Positions 55,034 through 64,000 of a DNA stretch of 64,000 bases are shown piece by piece; the first letter of the stretch is position 1, and every line of letters starts with the position of its first letter. The stretch is from contig NC_010510.1 of NCBI RefSeq assembly GCF_000019725.1, positions 472,001 through 536,000 of the forward strand. The letters run 5' to 3'. The position numbers were made by a program, and so were the translations under genes. The notes under the pieces are model-generated. The model saw only the letters and a list, made by a program, of their open reading frames with translations, was not told where the DNA came from and did no database searches. The DNA comes from Methylobacterium radiotolerans JCM 2831 (GTDB taxonomy: Bacteria; Pseudomonadota; Alphaproteobacteria; Rhizobiales; Beijerinckiaceae).

Positions 55034-56164
55034 TCACCGCTTCCCTTCGATACGCCACAGGTGCGTCGTGAGGCGCGGGCCATTCTCGGGCTTGAACCAG
55101 CTCATGTCTTGGATGCGCGAGCTTGTGACGTAGATCGTGCCGTCGGGTCCCTCGGTGAACGTGTCGGGCCAGCGCAACCGGTCGTCTTGCACGAGGGTCG
55201 TGTCGCGACCGCTCTCCCGGACTTTCACGGCGTTCTCCTCGATGGCGCTCAGGTAGAGCCGCCCGCTCTTGTCGATCCATAAGCCGTCCGTGGGCTCCAT
55301 GGCGCCGACCCGCTCGACACAGGCTTCCAGCTCCCTCCCGGACAGGCGCGGATCGTCGAGTGCCTCGGTCGCGACGCGATACAGCGTCCGGCCAGTCAGC
55401 GCCTTCCAGTAGAGATGACGACCATCGGGGGAGAGCGCGATGCTATCGGCCGCGAAGTCGACGCCACGGCCGTCGGGCCGGCGCAATTCCCGTCCGTCCG
55501 TGCTCACCACCACACCGCTTTCCGGTTGCGTGCTGGTATGTCCGTCGAGGACACGGCGCGCGTCACCGCTCTGGAGATCGACGACGACGAGCGCGCCCTT
55601 CGCGCCCGAATCTGTCAGGTACGCGCGCCGTCCATCTGGGCTGAAGCGCACGTCGTTGAGGTAGCTGCCTTGGGGCGCCACCGCGTCGGCGAACGGGATG
55701 GTTTGCGCGACCTGATCGGCCTTCAGGTCAATCCGGACGAGCTTCGGTCCACCCGGCACGACGCGCGCGGTCGCCGGAGCCGCGGCATTGACCACCCAGA
55801 GGCTTCCGCGACCGTCGGCTACGACGCTTTGCACGCAGACGAAGTGGTCATGCGGCGTGAGTTCGTTCTTCTTGACGTTCCGCCAAGCGTTCCATTCGAC
55901 ATTCGGGTACGGTTTTACTTGGCCGTCGCCCGTGATCTCGGCAACGGAGACGGGGGCATCTTCGGTCCAGCGGGGGAAATTCACGAAGATGCGCTCGTCC
56001 GCCGCGACCGTCACCCCGGTCACTTGGTGCTCAAATCTTGCCACGAGCTGCAGCCGCCCCGCTCCACCCGGCCTCGGAGCGTCATTCTGCTGCGCGAGCG
56101 ACGCGCTGCTGAGGAGGAGCGCCATCGCAGAGGTGATGGCTGCAGGGGCTGCGAAGCCTTTCAT
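55034..56164 (-). CDS. Exported yellow/major royal jelly protein-family protein
   Basis: A 376-residue exported beta-propeller protein. A signal peptide (MKGFAAPAAITSAMALLLSSASLAQ) is followed by family motifs HQVTGVTVAADERIFVNFPRW, FVCVQSVVADGRGSLWVVN, SYLNDVRFSPDGRRAYLTDSG and GRHLYWKALTGRTLY. Bacterial members are often annotated as L-dopachrome tautomerase-related or gluconolactonase-like; activity is unproven. It sits 44 bases past the start of an alcohol dehydrogenase operon on the same strand. Confidence 0.85.
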   Translation of the reverse strand: MKGFAAPAAITSAMALLLSSASLAQQNDAPRPGGAGRLQLVARFEHQVTGVTVAADERIFVNFPRWTEDAPVSVAEITGDGQVKPYPNVEWNAWRNVKKNELTPHDHFVCVQSVVADGRGSLWVVNAAAPATARVVPGGPKLVRIDLKADQVAQTIPFADAVAPQGSYLNDVRFSPDGRRAYLTDSGAKGALVVVDLQSGDARRVLDGHTSTQPESGVVVSTDGRELRRPDGRGVDFAADSIALSPDGRHLYWKALTGRTLYRVATEALDDPRLSGRELEACVERVGAMEPTDGLWIDKSGRLYLSAIEENAVKVRESGRDTTLVQDDRLRWPDTFTEGPDGTIYVTSSRIQDMSWFKPENGPRLTTHLWRIEGKR

Positions 56165-56208
56165 GATCCCCTCATCGGCAGGTGCGGGCTCGCGGTGGGC
56201 TGCGGCTG

Positions 56209-57378
56209 CTACGGCGCAAACACCGCGCGCACGCAGCCGTCCGTCTTGTGCTTGAACATGTCGTAGCCGCGCGGTCCGTCCTCGAGGGAGAAGCGGTGGG
56301 TGGCGAGGTAGGCCGGATTGAGCTCACCCTTCGCGGCATGCGTGAGCAGCCGGTCCATGTAGGCCTGCCCGTGCTGCTGGGCGGTGCGCAAAGTCATGCC
56401 CTTGTTCATGATGACGCCCATCGGGAACTTGTCGATCATCCCGTAGACGCCGAGCACCGACAGCGTGCCGCCCTTGCGGCAGGCCATGACGGCCTCGCGC
56501 AGCGCCTGCCCGCGGTCCGTCTCCAGGCGCAGCGCCTGCTTCACGCGGTCATAGGCGTATTGGGATCCGGTGCCGTGCGCCTCCATCCCGACGGCGTCGA
56601 TGCAGGCATCCGGCCCGCGCCCGCCGGTCATCTCCTTCAACGCCTCCAGGACGCTGTGCACTTGCGTGTAGTCGAGCGTCTCGGACCCGGCGTGCTCGCG
56701 CGCCATCCGCAGCCGCTCGGGAAAGCGGTCGATCGCGATCACCCGCTCGGCGCCCATCAGCCGCGCGCTCTGCTGCGCCATCAGGCCGACGCCGCCGCAC
56801 CCCCACACCGCGACCGTGTCGCCCGGCCGGATGCCGCAGAAATCGGCGCCCATGTAGCCCGTGGGCGCGGCATCGGAGAGGAACAAGGCCGTCTCGTCCG
56901 CGACGCCGTCGGGCACCTTGAAGCAGTCCACGTCGGCATGCGGCACGCGGATATACTCGGCGTGCGACCCCGCATAACCCCCGAAAGCGTGCGTGTAACC
57001 GTAGATGCCGGCTGTCGGATAGCCGAGCAGCGGCTCCTGGAGTTCCGGCTTCGGGTGTGTGCAGTCGCAGAGCGAGAAGAGCTTCTCCTGGCAATACCAG
57101 CATTCACCGCAGGCGATGAACGAGGGGACGACGACCCGGTCGCCTTTCTTCACCTTCCGCACCTCCGTGCCGACCTCGACGACCTCGCCCATGAACTCGT
57201 GGCCGATCACGTCGCCGGCTTTCATGCTCGGGATGTAGCCGTCGATGAAATGCAGGTCCGAGCCGCAGGTGGTCGACAACCTGACCTTCAAGATGGCGTC
57301 ACGCGGGTTGACGATCTCGGGATCCTTGACGGTTCCGACGCGCAGGTCGTTGACGCCGTTCCAGTAGAGCGCGCGCAT
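56209..57378 (-). CDS. Zinc-dependent alcohol dehydrogenase (GSH-independent formaldehyde dehydrogenase-like)
   Basis: A 389-residue medium-chain dehydrogenase. The catalytic-zinc motif is TTCGSDLHFIDG with GHEFMGEV. The structural-zinc region is CGECWYCQEKLFSLCDCT. The nucleotide loop is VWGCGGVGLMAQQSARLMGA. The extra length and the DAVGMEAHG segment resemble glutathione-independent formaldehyde/alcohol dehydrogenases common in these bacteria. The ATG at 57378 is preferred to a TTG two codons earlier. It lies 11 bases after the SRPBCC gene on the same strand. Confidence 0.9.
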   Translation of the reverse strand: MRALYWNGVNDLRVGTVKDPEIVNPRDAILKVRLSTTCGSDLHFIDGYIPSMKAGDVIGHEFMGEVVEVGTEVRKVKKGDRVVVPSFIACGECWYCQEKLFSLCDCTHPKPELQEPLLGYPTAGIYGYTHAFGGYAGSHAEYIRVPHADVDCFKVPDGVADETALFLSDAAPTGYMGADFCGIRPGDTVAVWGCGGVGLMAQQSARLMGAERVIAIDRFPERLRMAREHAGSETLDYTQVHSVLEALKEMTGGRGPDACIDAVGMEAHGTGSQYAYDRVKQALRLETDRGQALREAVMACRKGGTLSVLGVYGMIDKFPMGVIMNKGMTLRTAQQHGQAYMDRLLTHAAKGELNPAYLATHRFSLEDGPRGYDMFKHKTDGCVRAVFAP

Positions 57379-57389
57379 GTCCAAGCTCC

Positions 57390-58097
57390 TCAGCGGGAAT
57401 CACGCCGGGCCGCCGGCTGACGATCGGTGGTGGGGACCTCGCCGGTCAGGACAAGGCTCTTGAAGTAGTGAAGCGCTTTCGACGCGAGTTCCTTCGGCAC
57501 GACGCCGTCGAAGAAGCGGGCGGCCACGTCGCCCAGCATGCCCCCGGGGGGATCGAAGCGGACGCGCAGCGTAACGACCGTGCCGCGGCCGCCCTGAGCC
57601 GCGCGGAAGCGGACCTCGCACGCGGTCACGAGCGCGCTGCCGCCGTCCGCGCTCGCGCGGATCAGCTCGCCCGGCCGCTCCTCGGTGATCTGCATGACCC
57701 AGGCATGGCTCTGGCCGAGCGGGCCGTCGGCGCGCCACTCGGTCCGTCCGTGTCCGCTCGGGCGGATCTCCGCCAAGAACGCCATGATGCGCGGAAGGGT
57801 CTGCGGATCTCGCCAGACCCGATAGAGTTCGTCGGCCGGGCGCTCGACGGTGATGGAAGACTCGACCTCGGGCTCATCGCCCCAGCCGTGCGGAGCGTCG
57901 GTTTCTCGCGCACGCCCTCGACCCGGCTGACCGAGCTGCTGCGCGCCGAGGATGGCAAGAACCGCTGCCCCAGCCGCACCGGCCAGCGCCCATCCGACAC
58001 CACCGAGGCCATGCCCGGCGTGCGCGCGCGAGCCGGCCGGAACCCGATCATGCCCCCGTGGGTCGCGCGGTCTGCCGTTTCCGTGTCGATCATCCAC
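57390..58097 (-). CDS. SRPBCC/START-type cyclase-dehydrase-like protein
   Basis: A 235-residue protein. An Ala/Gly-rich membrane helix (about 31-50) precedes an SRPBCC lipid-binding fold (about 75-215, ESSITVERPADELYRVWRDPQTLPRIM). The GTG at 58097 follows an AAGGGGGT ribosome site. It is probably membrane-anchored and the first gene of the leftward SRPBCC, dehydrogenase, MRJP-family run. Ligand unknown. Confidence 0.8.
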   Translation of the reverse strand: MDDRHGNGRPRDPRGHDRVPAGSRAHAGHGLGGVGWALAGAAGAAVLAILGAQQLGQPGRGRARETDAPHGWGDEPEVESSITVERPADELYRVWRDPQTLPRIMAFLAEIRPSGHGRTEWRADGPLGQSHAWVMQITEERPGELIRASADGGSALVTACEVRFRAAQGGRGTVVTLRVRFDPPGGMLGDVAARFFDGVVPKELASKALHYFKSLVLTGEVPTTDRQPAARRDSR

Positions 58098-59135
58098 GGG
58101 TCACCCCCTTGGTCAGAGTGCTGCGAAGTGCGGACTTGCGTGATGGTCCGGCGGCGTAGCGGGATGCGGAGCGACCCGCTCCGATCTGCTCGGCCGTTTC
58201 GCGTTTGGACAACAGCGGCTGGATGACCCGGGTTTGATAAGGGGTGACCCTAGGGATGTTCCCGGCCGTTGCGCGAGCGGGCAAGCGTCGGCGCAGCGCC
58301 GACCTCCGTTCATCGATCGCTCATCCTCGCGCGGGGATCTGGCGGGCATCGGCCTGACGAACGCCGTCGGGCGGTCATGGCCGGAGCCACGAGCTCGGAC
58401 AGCATCTCGGCGCCGAGCCGGTCCGTCAGGCGCGCGGTGCCACGCAACCGTATACGGATCGTAGTTTCCCCGCCCGGCGATATTCGTGTCGGTGCCGCCG
58501 TCGAGCATGCGGTCGAGCACACCGCGCGCAGGCATGGACGTCGAGCGATCCGCGCTGAGGTATCCCGAGGGGCGATCGTGCTCTAGCCCTCCCGTGCGGA
58601 ACACGGTGCGCGGGACACGGCCGAAGGCGTCGGATGCATTCCGAGCGCCTGTCCGGGCCGGGGGCGCAGCATCACGCCATGTAAGCAGCGGGGTCGCGCG
58701 CGGAGCGGCCGGCGAGAGCCGGCGATCCGCGAAGGCGGCATGTCAACGTTCAGCCAACCTCATCCGGTGGGTGGACCCGTGCAGGATCGGGACCTGGGGC
58801 AGAATTGCCGCCCCTCCCCCGCTGGCTCAGCTCCCGACGCGATCAGAGCCCGAGCGGCGCGGCTCTGGAAAACAATGACCCTGCGGAGGCAAGAAGGCCT
58901 CTGACCGAAACGCCGCAGCGGCAGATCCAGGCAAGCTTATCTGGCATCGACGGATGGTTACCGGCCCTCTTTGGCCCATGTCGGCTGGCGCCTGTTCGGA
59001 CTCAGGATCATCAAGCTAACATATTTAATATTACGCCAACCGATACGGATTCAATGATGTGGTGGGCCATGATGATCGTAGACCGGGGCCGAGCTCTGAT
59101 CCGCCACGTCGACAGAAGCCAGTGAGGAAGCCGAC
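58098..59135. other. 1-kb stretch without a supportable gene
   Basis: Short frames are open on both strands but none has a recognisable family or ribosome site. A small inverted repeat (GCCGGC, GAGA, GCCGGC) lies at 58708-58723. The stretch from about 58980 is AT-richer and probably holds the promoter of the PAS-receiver regulator, whose GTG at 59136 follows a GAGGAAG site. Confidence 0.4.
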
Positions 59136-61037
59136 GTGGGATCCGGAGATTTCCTCACGGGAGGCGGTCGAGTCGCCGTCCGCATCCGTGAGCGTGACTG
59201 GACAGCCACGTCGCTCGGCCCGATCGCGGCGTGGCCGGACGCATTGCGGCACGCATTGAGCAGCATGCTCAACTCGGCCTTTCCAACTTACCTCGCCTGG
59301 GGACCAGACCTCATCAGCTTCTACAACGACGCGTACCGACCCATCCTCGGCATCAAGCCCGAGGCGCTTGGGCGTCCTTTCCCCGAGGTCTGGGAAGAGG
59401 CCTGGGACCAGATCGGGCCTGTGATGGAGCGAGCGCTGCGGGGCGAGGCAAGTTATCTGGAGGATTACACCGTTACGGTGGATCGCCACGGCACGCGGGA
59501 GCAGAGTCTCTGGACGTTCGCCTACTCGCCGGTTCGGGACGAGCGCGGCAGCGTGCGCGGCGTCCTCTGTCACGTTCATGAAACCACCGCCCGGATCCTG
59601 ACGGAGCGGCGTCTCCGATGCGCCATTCAGGAGATCGAGGCACACCGAGCGCGCTTCGAGGCCCTGATCGAACATCTCCCTTTCGGGGCCGGACTCTTCG
59701 GGGCCGACGGGCAAGCCCTGATCACCAATCCCCTTTATCGCAGATTCCTCCCTGACGGCTGGCCGCCCTCTCTCGATCCGGAGGTGCAGCCGCGCTGGAC
59801 GGGCTTCGACGCGGAGGGCCGGGTCGTCAGCCCGTACGACTACCCTTTCGCGCGGGCGATGCGGGGCGAACTCGTGAAGAACATGAGCTTCCTGCACCGA
59901 ACCCGTGAGGGCGACGAGTGCTGGATGCGCATCAGCGGCATTCCGGTCCAAGGAGGCGATGGCGTTGTTCGGCAAGCCATCGTTGTGGTGCAGGACGTCG
60001 ATCGGGAGAAGCGCGCCGAAGCGGCTCTGCGCGAGAGCGAGGCCCGATTTCGGCGCTACGCCGCGCATTCGGCAAACGTCCTCTGGCTCGCCGACCTGAC
60101 GAGCGGGCGGCTCGATTACCTCAGCCCGGCCTTTGTCCAGGTCTGGGGCATGCCCTGCGCGGATATGCCGGATCTCGCGGCTTGGCTCGAGAGCGTCCAC
60201 CCGGAGGATCGTGACGCCGCGGCGCACGCGCTTGAGCGTGTCAGCGACGGCGAGACCGTGGTTCTGGAGTACCGGATCCTGCGCGCGTCGGACCACGCCG
60301 TGCGCCGGATCCGCGATACATTCTTCCCGATCCCGGCGGAGCACGGGCGCGTCCGGCTCGTGGGTGGGATCGCGCAGGACGTCACCGTCGTGACCAGCCC
60401 GCGTGCCTACGTGGTCACGGGCGGGGAGGATGCCCGGCACGCGCTTGTCGACGCCCTGCAGGCCGCCGGGTACGCCGTTCAGGCCTTCGCGAGCGATCAG
60501 GCCCTCCTCAAGCTGGCGGGCTCCCTGATGCCGGGCTGCGTCGTGCTGGACTTGGAGCAAACCGACGCGTTCGTGACCGCGAGCCAGCTGAAGGCGTCTT
60601 GCGCGCACCTCCCCGTCGTGGCGGTCGGGGCGGGCGGGGGCGATGTCGGGATCGGCGTGCGCGCCATGAAGGCGGGGGCGGTCGATTTCCTCGAAGCGCC
60701 CTGGACAACGGAGGTGCTGCTCCTCGCCGTGAAGACGGCTCTGGCCGGGATCCGCGACGTCGCCGAGCGGTCGCGCGCGCTCGACGAGTCTCAGGATCGG
60801 ATCGCGGCTCTGTCCGGGCGCGAGCGCGCGGTGCTGGAGGGCTTGCTCGCGGGCGGCACCAACAAGACCATCGCCCGGACGCTGGGCCTGAGCCCGCGCA
60901 CGGTGGAGATCCATCGGGCGCGGCTCATGGAGACGCTCGGCGCCCATACCCTGCCCGAGGCCGTCCTCATCGCGTCCGCGGCCGGCGTGCGCCCCGCCCA
61001 GCAGGAGGGCGGCAAGGCCGAGCCCGGCGGCCGGTAG
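59136..61037 (+). CDS. PAS-PAS-PAS-receiver-LuxR regulator
   Basis: A 633-residue regulator that joins sensing and DNA-binding in one chain. Three PAS/PAC modules cover about 30-155, 170-290 and 300-415. They are followed by a FixJ-like receiver (about 421-540) and a LuxR HTH (about 560-605, [20 protein letters not shown]). No histidine kinase domain is present. The receiver keeps D472 (VVLDLEQTD), but the conserved lysine position reads EAPW (A521) and the acidic pocket is GGED, so it is probably not a standard phospho-receiver. GTG start. Confidence 0.88.
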   Translation: MGSGDFLTGGGRVAVRIRERDWTATSLGPIAAWPDALRHALSSMLNSAFPTYLAWGPDLISFYNDAYRPILGIKPEALGRPFPEVWEEAWDQIGPVMERALRGEASYLEDYTVTVDRHGTREQSLWTFAYSPVRDERGSVRGVLCHVHETTARILTERRLRCAIQEIEAHRARFEALIEHLPFGAGLFGADGQALITNPLYRRFLPDGWPPSLDPEVQPRWTGFDAEGRVVSPYDYPFARAMRGELVKNMSFLHRTREGDECWMRISGIPVQGGDGVVRQAIVVVQDVDREKRAEAALRESEARFRRYAAHSANVLWLADLTSGRLDYLSPAFVQVWGMPCADMPDLAAWLESVHPEDRDAAAHALERVSDGETVVLEYRILRASDHAVRRIRDTFFPIPAEHGRVRLVGGIAQDVTVVTSPRAYVVTGGEDARHALVDALQAAGYAVQAFASDQALLKLAGSLMPGCVVLDLEQTDAFVTASQLKASCAHLPVVAVGAGGGDVGIGVRAMKAGAVDFLEAPWTTEVLLLAVKTALAGIRDVAERSRALDESQDRIAALSGRERAVLEGLLAGGTNKTIARTLGLSPRTVEIHRARLMETLGAHTLPEAVLIASAAGVRPAQQEGGKAEPGGR

Positions 61038-61111
61038 ATGCGGTCCGCTCGGCACCTCGCAGCGGCGGCGGATACGGAAGTGGCGTCGCGGAAGCCGGGA
61101 TCGGCGTTGCG

Positions 61112-61957
61112 TCAGGCCGGTGGTCGCACACCATTGCGAGTGCCGGCGCCCCGCGCCCGGTACGAGGGCGAGAGATACCCCGCCTCGAACTCTGCGAGTT
61201 GGCGAAGTTGGCGCGGCGCGAGGATCCGCAGCCGACGTCCGCGCAGCGTGATCAATCCGTCGCGCCGCAGGACTTGCAGCACGCGGTTCACGTGGACACT
61301 CGACAGACCGAGCGTTTCGGCCAGCTCCCTCTGGGTCAGCGGCATATCGAACTGCCCGGCCGCGGTCTCGCCGATCGACCCGAGGCGCTCCAGTAGTTCG
61401 CACAGAAGGTGGGCCATGCGCTCGGGACCCGAGCGCATGGCGATATTGGCCATCCACTCGCGGGCAGTCGCCTCCTCGGTGAGCTTCGCCCTCTGCAGCG
61501 CCAGCGCGATACCGGGATGCCGGTCGAGCAGGTCGAAGTAGACCGCGCGCGGGACCTCGGCGATCCGACAGGGTGTCAGGGTTTCGATCGTGTGGTCCAG
61601 GGGGTAGCCGTGGATGGCGCCCCGGTCGCAGAGATCGCCGGGGATGAGATAGGCGAGGATCTGGCGCCGGCCCGACGCGCAGCGCTTGAGCCGGCCGGCG
61701 AAGCCGGCGGCGACGATCAGGGCATGATCGGCCACGCCGTCCTGCTCCACGAGGGCGGTGTGCCGCGCGATCGGCCGAACATACCGAGTCAAGCCCGCGA
61801 GCGCCGCCCGATCCGGCACCGTGAGCGGGGCAAGCCCCTCGAGCTTGCGGATCAGCGCGGATCTGGGTTCGCTTCCTGCCGGAGCCGACGGCCGTGGCGG
61901 ACGAACACGCCTGGATACGGCGGTATCCGTGACGGTCATGGGGACGACGGTCTCCAT
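61112..61957 (-). CDS. Crp/Fnr-family regulator
   Basis: A 281-residue regulator. The N-terminal 45 residues are variable. A cyclic-nucleotide-binding-like domain covers about 48-160 (ALIVAAGFAGRLKRCASGRRQILAYLIPGDLCD), and a C-terminal winged HTH about 185-255 (LTQRELAETLGLSSVHVNRVLQVL). There is no N-terminal cysteine set, so it is not an Fe-S FNR. It faces the convergent PAS-LuxR gene and follows the channel homologue on its own strand. Effector unknown. Confidence 0.92.
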   Translation of the reverse strand: METVVPMTVTDTAVSRRVRPPRPSAPAGSEPRSALIRKLEGLAPLTVPDRAALAGLTRYVRPIARHTALVEQDGVADHALIVAAGFAGRLKRCASGRRQILAYLIPGDLCDRGAIHGYPLDHTIETLTPCRIAEVPRAVYFDLLDRHPGIALALQRAKLTEEATAREWMANIAMRSGPERMAHLLCELLERLGSIGETAAGQFDMPLTQRELAETLGLSSVHVNRVLQVLRRDGLITLRGRRLRILAPRQLRQLAEFEAGYLSPSYRARGAGTRNGVRPPA

Positions 61958-62023
61958 AAGGGCCTCTCCGAAGACGGGCCCTATTCACCTGTCCCGGCGC
62001 CGGACGTACATCCGGCCCGTTCC

Positions 62024-63121
62024 TTAGGACCTCTCCGATCCGCGCGCTTCGATGTCTTCGCTCCGATACGCCATCGCGGGCGCAAGCCGGGCGATGTGCG
62101 GCCACCAGCGCGCGCGCAGGTCGACATAGGCCTGCGCCGCTGCCTCGTCTCGGGCGACCGCGATGCCGGCCTCGGCGAGCCGGGATGCCGCCGCCTCCCA
62201 ATGGGTGCGCCAGCGCTGCCGCTCAAGCGGATCGACGTCCGTCACGACTGCCGGATCAACCGACAGAAAGGTCGCCTCGAGGGTGACGACCAGCATCTGG
62301 GCCACCCGCCAGAGTGCCTCGATCGCTGCGGCCTCCTTCAACCATGCCGTGTCCTCGCCCGCGATGGTGCTGCGGATCAACGACGCAGTGTCGAGCGCGA
62401 GGTAAGCTTGCGCCGAGACTGAATAGTAAGGTTGTCGGAAGCGAAAGTAGAACAACACTGGATAGAAGTGGTGAGCCTCCTTCATCTCGGCCATCCCCTG
62501 GCCGAGAGAGACGAGGTGACTGTAGCCGCCGCCGAACTGCCCGCGCGGTCCGAGCCGGGCCAGCAGCTCTCCCGCGTCGGAGGTGCCCGCCGAGAGGATA
62601 TGAAGCTGAAGGCCGAGCGCGTTGCGCTGCCGCAGGGCGCCGTAGACCTGCATGACGTAGGTCAGGACCAGCGAGGTCACCGACATGCCGATCAGCGAAT
62701 TCGCCAAGTAGACGAGCCGATAGGCGTCTGTCGTGGGCTTGAAGTCGCTGGCGCCGACGATCGCCATGCTGCTGCCACCGGCGTAGAGCGCGGTGAGAAA
62801 GTCCGCGGGTGTCGGGCCGCTGGCCGCCTGCACGCCGGTCCCGAGCCCGGGATGGATGATGAGCCCGGCGCCGAGGGTCAGGCCGACGGCCCAGAACAGG
62901 ACATAGAGGAGGAGGATGACGGGTCCGCAGAAGGACAGCACTGACCCGCGGTGCGTCCCGGTCGCCTCGGCGGCGCGGCGAAAGGCCATCCAGGCGAGAT
63001 GCGCGACCCGTTCGGCGATCAGGCCGGTGCCGATGCGGGCGTAGAGAACGGTCAGGAAGACGTCGAGGAGAACGATCCCCATCACGAGGACGCCCGACGC
63101 GCGTTCGAGAACGGACACCAT
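62024..63121 (-). CDS. Ion channel-like membrane protein (two-pore potassium channel family)
   Basis: A 365-residue protein. Its N-terminal 170 residues hold membrane helices around a pore-like loop (YAGGSSMAIVGASDFKPTTD at about 112-131, where potassium channels have a TVGYGD filter). The C-terminal half (about 180-350) is soluble and helical. The layout fits the two-TM ion channel family, but the selectivity filter is degenerate, so ion selectivity is uncertain. Confidence 0.7.
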   Translation of the reverse strand: MVSVLERASGVLVMGIVLLDVFLTVLYARIGTGLIAERVAHLAWMAFRRAAEATGTHRGSVLSFCGPVILLLYVLFWAVGLTLGAGLIIHPGLGTGVQAASGPTPADFLTALYAGGSSMAIVGASDFKPTTDAYRLVYLANSLIGMSVTSLVLTYVMQVYGALRQRNALGLQLHILSAGTSDAGELLARLGPRGQFGGGYSHLVSLGQGMAEMKEAHHFYPVLFYFRFRQPYYSVSAQAYLALDTASLIRSTIAGEDTAWLKEAAAIEALWRVAQMLVVTLEATFLSVDPAVVTDVDPLERQRWRTHWEAAASRLAEAGIAVARDEAAAQAYVDLRARWWPHIARLAPAMAYRSEDIEARGSERS

Positions 63122-63229
63122 GATCAGCCTGTCGCGAGGCCCTTTGCGCAGTAGGCGCCACTCTCGTCGCGAACCGGCCGTCGCCGTTCCCGTTCCTGCG
63201 ACCCATCCTTAGGATAATCCCTGTCGGGA

Positions 63230-63592
63230 TCAGGCAGGCGGCCGAGCATCCAGAGACGCGCTCGGTTCGGCCGGTAGCCGCCCGCAGGACTCGGTGTCGA
63301 GCCGGTATCGCTTCTCGACCGCGCCCCAGAACGCGCATTTCAGCTCCGGGCACCGGTGGTCGAGCACCGCTTCGATGGCCGCGGCGGCTTCGCGCGCGCA
63401 GGCATCACGGTCCGCATCCGGGACAAGATCGATCATGGCGCCACTCCAGGCCAGCGGCCAGCCGCGGCGCGCGTGGGAGAAGAAGTAACGGTCGGCGTCG
63501 CCCACAAGGATCCGGACATCTCCGTAGGTTCGATGCGGATTCGATCCGATCCTCCGATAAATTCGCGCGCGGTCTGAGAAATGCGCCCGCAT
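63230..63592 (-). CDS. Small protein of unknown function
   Basis: A 120-residue soluble protein (MRAHFSDRARIYRRIGSNPHRTYGDVRILVGDADRYFFSH). It has no signal, helix or known domain. The ATG at 63592 is preferred over one 20 codons upstream. It is divergent from the partial peptidoglycan-binding gene. The family is not recognised. Confidence 0.5.
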   Translation of the reverse strand: MRAHFSDRARIYRRIGSNPHRTYGDVRILVGDADRYFFSHARRGWPLAWSGAMIDLVPDADRDACAREAAAAIEAVLDHRCPELKCAFWGAVEKRYRLDTESCGRLPAEPSASLDARPPA

Positions 63593-63674
63593 CGGATACT
63601 TCCTATGGATTCGTCCGCAGGAAACGGGTGCAGGCCGGCCCGGTTCAGCCATAAGTCCACATCAGGAGGTCTTT

Positions 63675-64000
63675 ATGGAACTGAAGCAGGTCTTATTCGC
63701 GAGCACGATGATCGTGGCCCTGGCCGGCGGTAACGCGCAGGCTCAACAATCGTCTGTCAGCAATCAGCGCGTCACGCAGGATCAGCCGGATGGGCAGGGC
63801 ACACAGATCTACGTCAGCTCGGCGGGCGTGCGGCAGATCCAGCAGGCCCTGACCCAGAAGGGCTACAGCACGGGCAATGTCGACGGCCGCTGGAACCCGC
63901 AGACCGCGGCGGCGGCGCGCAGCTTCCAGCAGGCACAGAACATGGAGCCGACCGGCTCGCTTACCATCCCGCTCGTCTACGGTCTCGGTCTCGAACAGGA
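63675..64000 (+). CDS. Exported peptidoglycan-binding-domain protein, partial
   Basis: The first 108 codons of a gene cut by the window edge. The signal peptide (MELKQVLFASTMIVALAGGNAQAQ) is followed by a PGBD1-type repeat (VRQIQQALTQKGYSTGNVDG, then AARSFQQAQ). The ribosome site CAGGAGGT is very strong. Proteins of this kind bind the cell wall or are parts of larger hydrolases; the rest is out of view. Confidence 0.85.
   Translation, partial: MELKQVLFASTMIVALAGGNAQAQQSSVSNQRVTQDQPDGQGTQIYVSSAGVRQIQQALTQKGYSTGNVDGRWNPQTAAAARSFQQAQNMEPTGSLTIPLVYGLGLEQ

Noticed and set aside
59031..62201. A 1056-codon open frame on the minus strand
   Set aside because: It runs antisense through the PAS-LuxR gene and across the Crp gene in another frame. 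It has no domain, and the flanking real genes account for the DNA.

Overview
The window is very GC-rich, densely coded chromosomal DNA from an alphaproteobacterium. The protein families, the dispersed palindromic intergenic repeats, the abundance of PAS, phytochrome and HWE-kinase sensors and the small Ser/Gly-rich secreted proteins all fit Hyphomicrobiales, most like Methylobacterium. That assignment is inferred from gene content and was not tested against any database. I found no rRNA, tRNA, CRISPR array or insertion sequence.

0.1-14.5 kb is a purine catabolism locus. On one side are an AraC regulator, 5-hydroxyisourate hydrolase (uraH), membrane urate hydroxylase with a cytochrome c tail (puuD), cofactor-independent allantoinase (puuE) and OHCU decarboxylase (uraD). 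On the other is a leftward run: NCS2 urate/xanthine permease, a Tat-exported molybdenum hydroxylase (large, 2Fe-2S and tri-haem cytochrome c subunits), a Tsx-like outer membrane channel and a LysR regulator. An 8-oxoguanine deaminase, which makes urate, diverges from the permease. Together they take up and oxidise purines to allantoate.

14.8-20.3 kb encodes what looks like a complete beta-hydroxyaspartate cycle (bhcABCD, leftward) with its divergent IclR regulator bhcR. The cycle turns two glyoxylate into oxaloacetate without losing carbon. Purine breakdown yields glyoxylate, so the two adjacent loci suggest a purine-to-oxaloacetate route; the steps from allantoate to glyoxylate are not in this window. 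Dispersed palindromic repeats flank and interrupt the bhc operon.

20.3-32.0 kb is mixed: a small exported protein, a secreted or lipoprotein phospholipase A2-like protein, a CHASE hybrid histidine kinase, a YgiQ-type radical SAM protein, an HxlR regulator divergent from two VOC proteins and a RibD/DHFR-fold reductase, a PoxB-like ThDP enzyme and an SMP-30 lactonase.

32.3-43.5 kb is one tightly overlapping operon for Alternative Complex III (actABCDEF), a small membrane protein, and a caa3-type cytochrome c oxidase (subunits II, I, III, IV). This is a full quinol-to-oxygen branch without a bc1 complex.

43.5-64 kb is accessory and patchier: a DUF421 membrane protein, a mini-operon of three tiny proteins, a glutaredoxin-membrane fusion, an amber-interrupted small secreted Cys-rich peptide, three Ser/Gly/Thr-rich secreted proteins, an AI-2E-type transporter with an extra C-terminal domain, a low-affinity iron permease homologue, a bacteriophytochrome HWE kinase with receiver, a decayed receiver fragment, a yellow/MRJP-family secreted protein, a zinc alcohol dehydrogenase, an SRPBCC protein, a PAS-receiver-LuxR regulator with a degenerate receiver, a Crp/Fnr regulator, a two-pore-type channel homologue, and the start of a peptidoglycan-binding-domain protein cut by the window edge. 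Two stretches of about 1 kb here (44.8-45.9 and 58.1-59.1 kb) hold no gene I can support.
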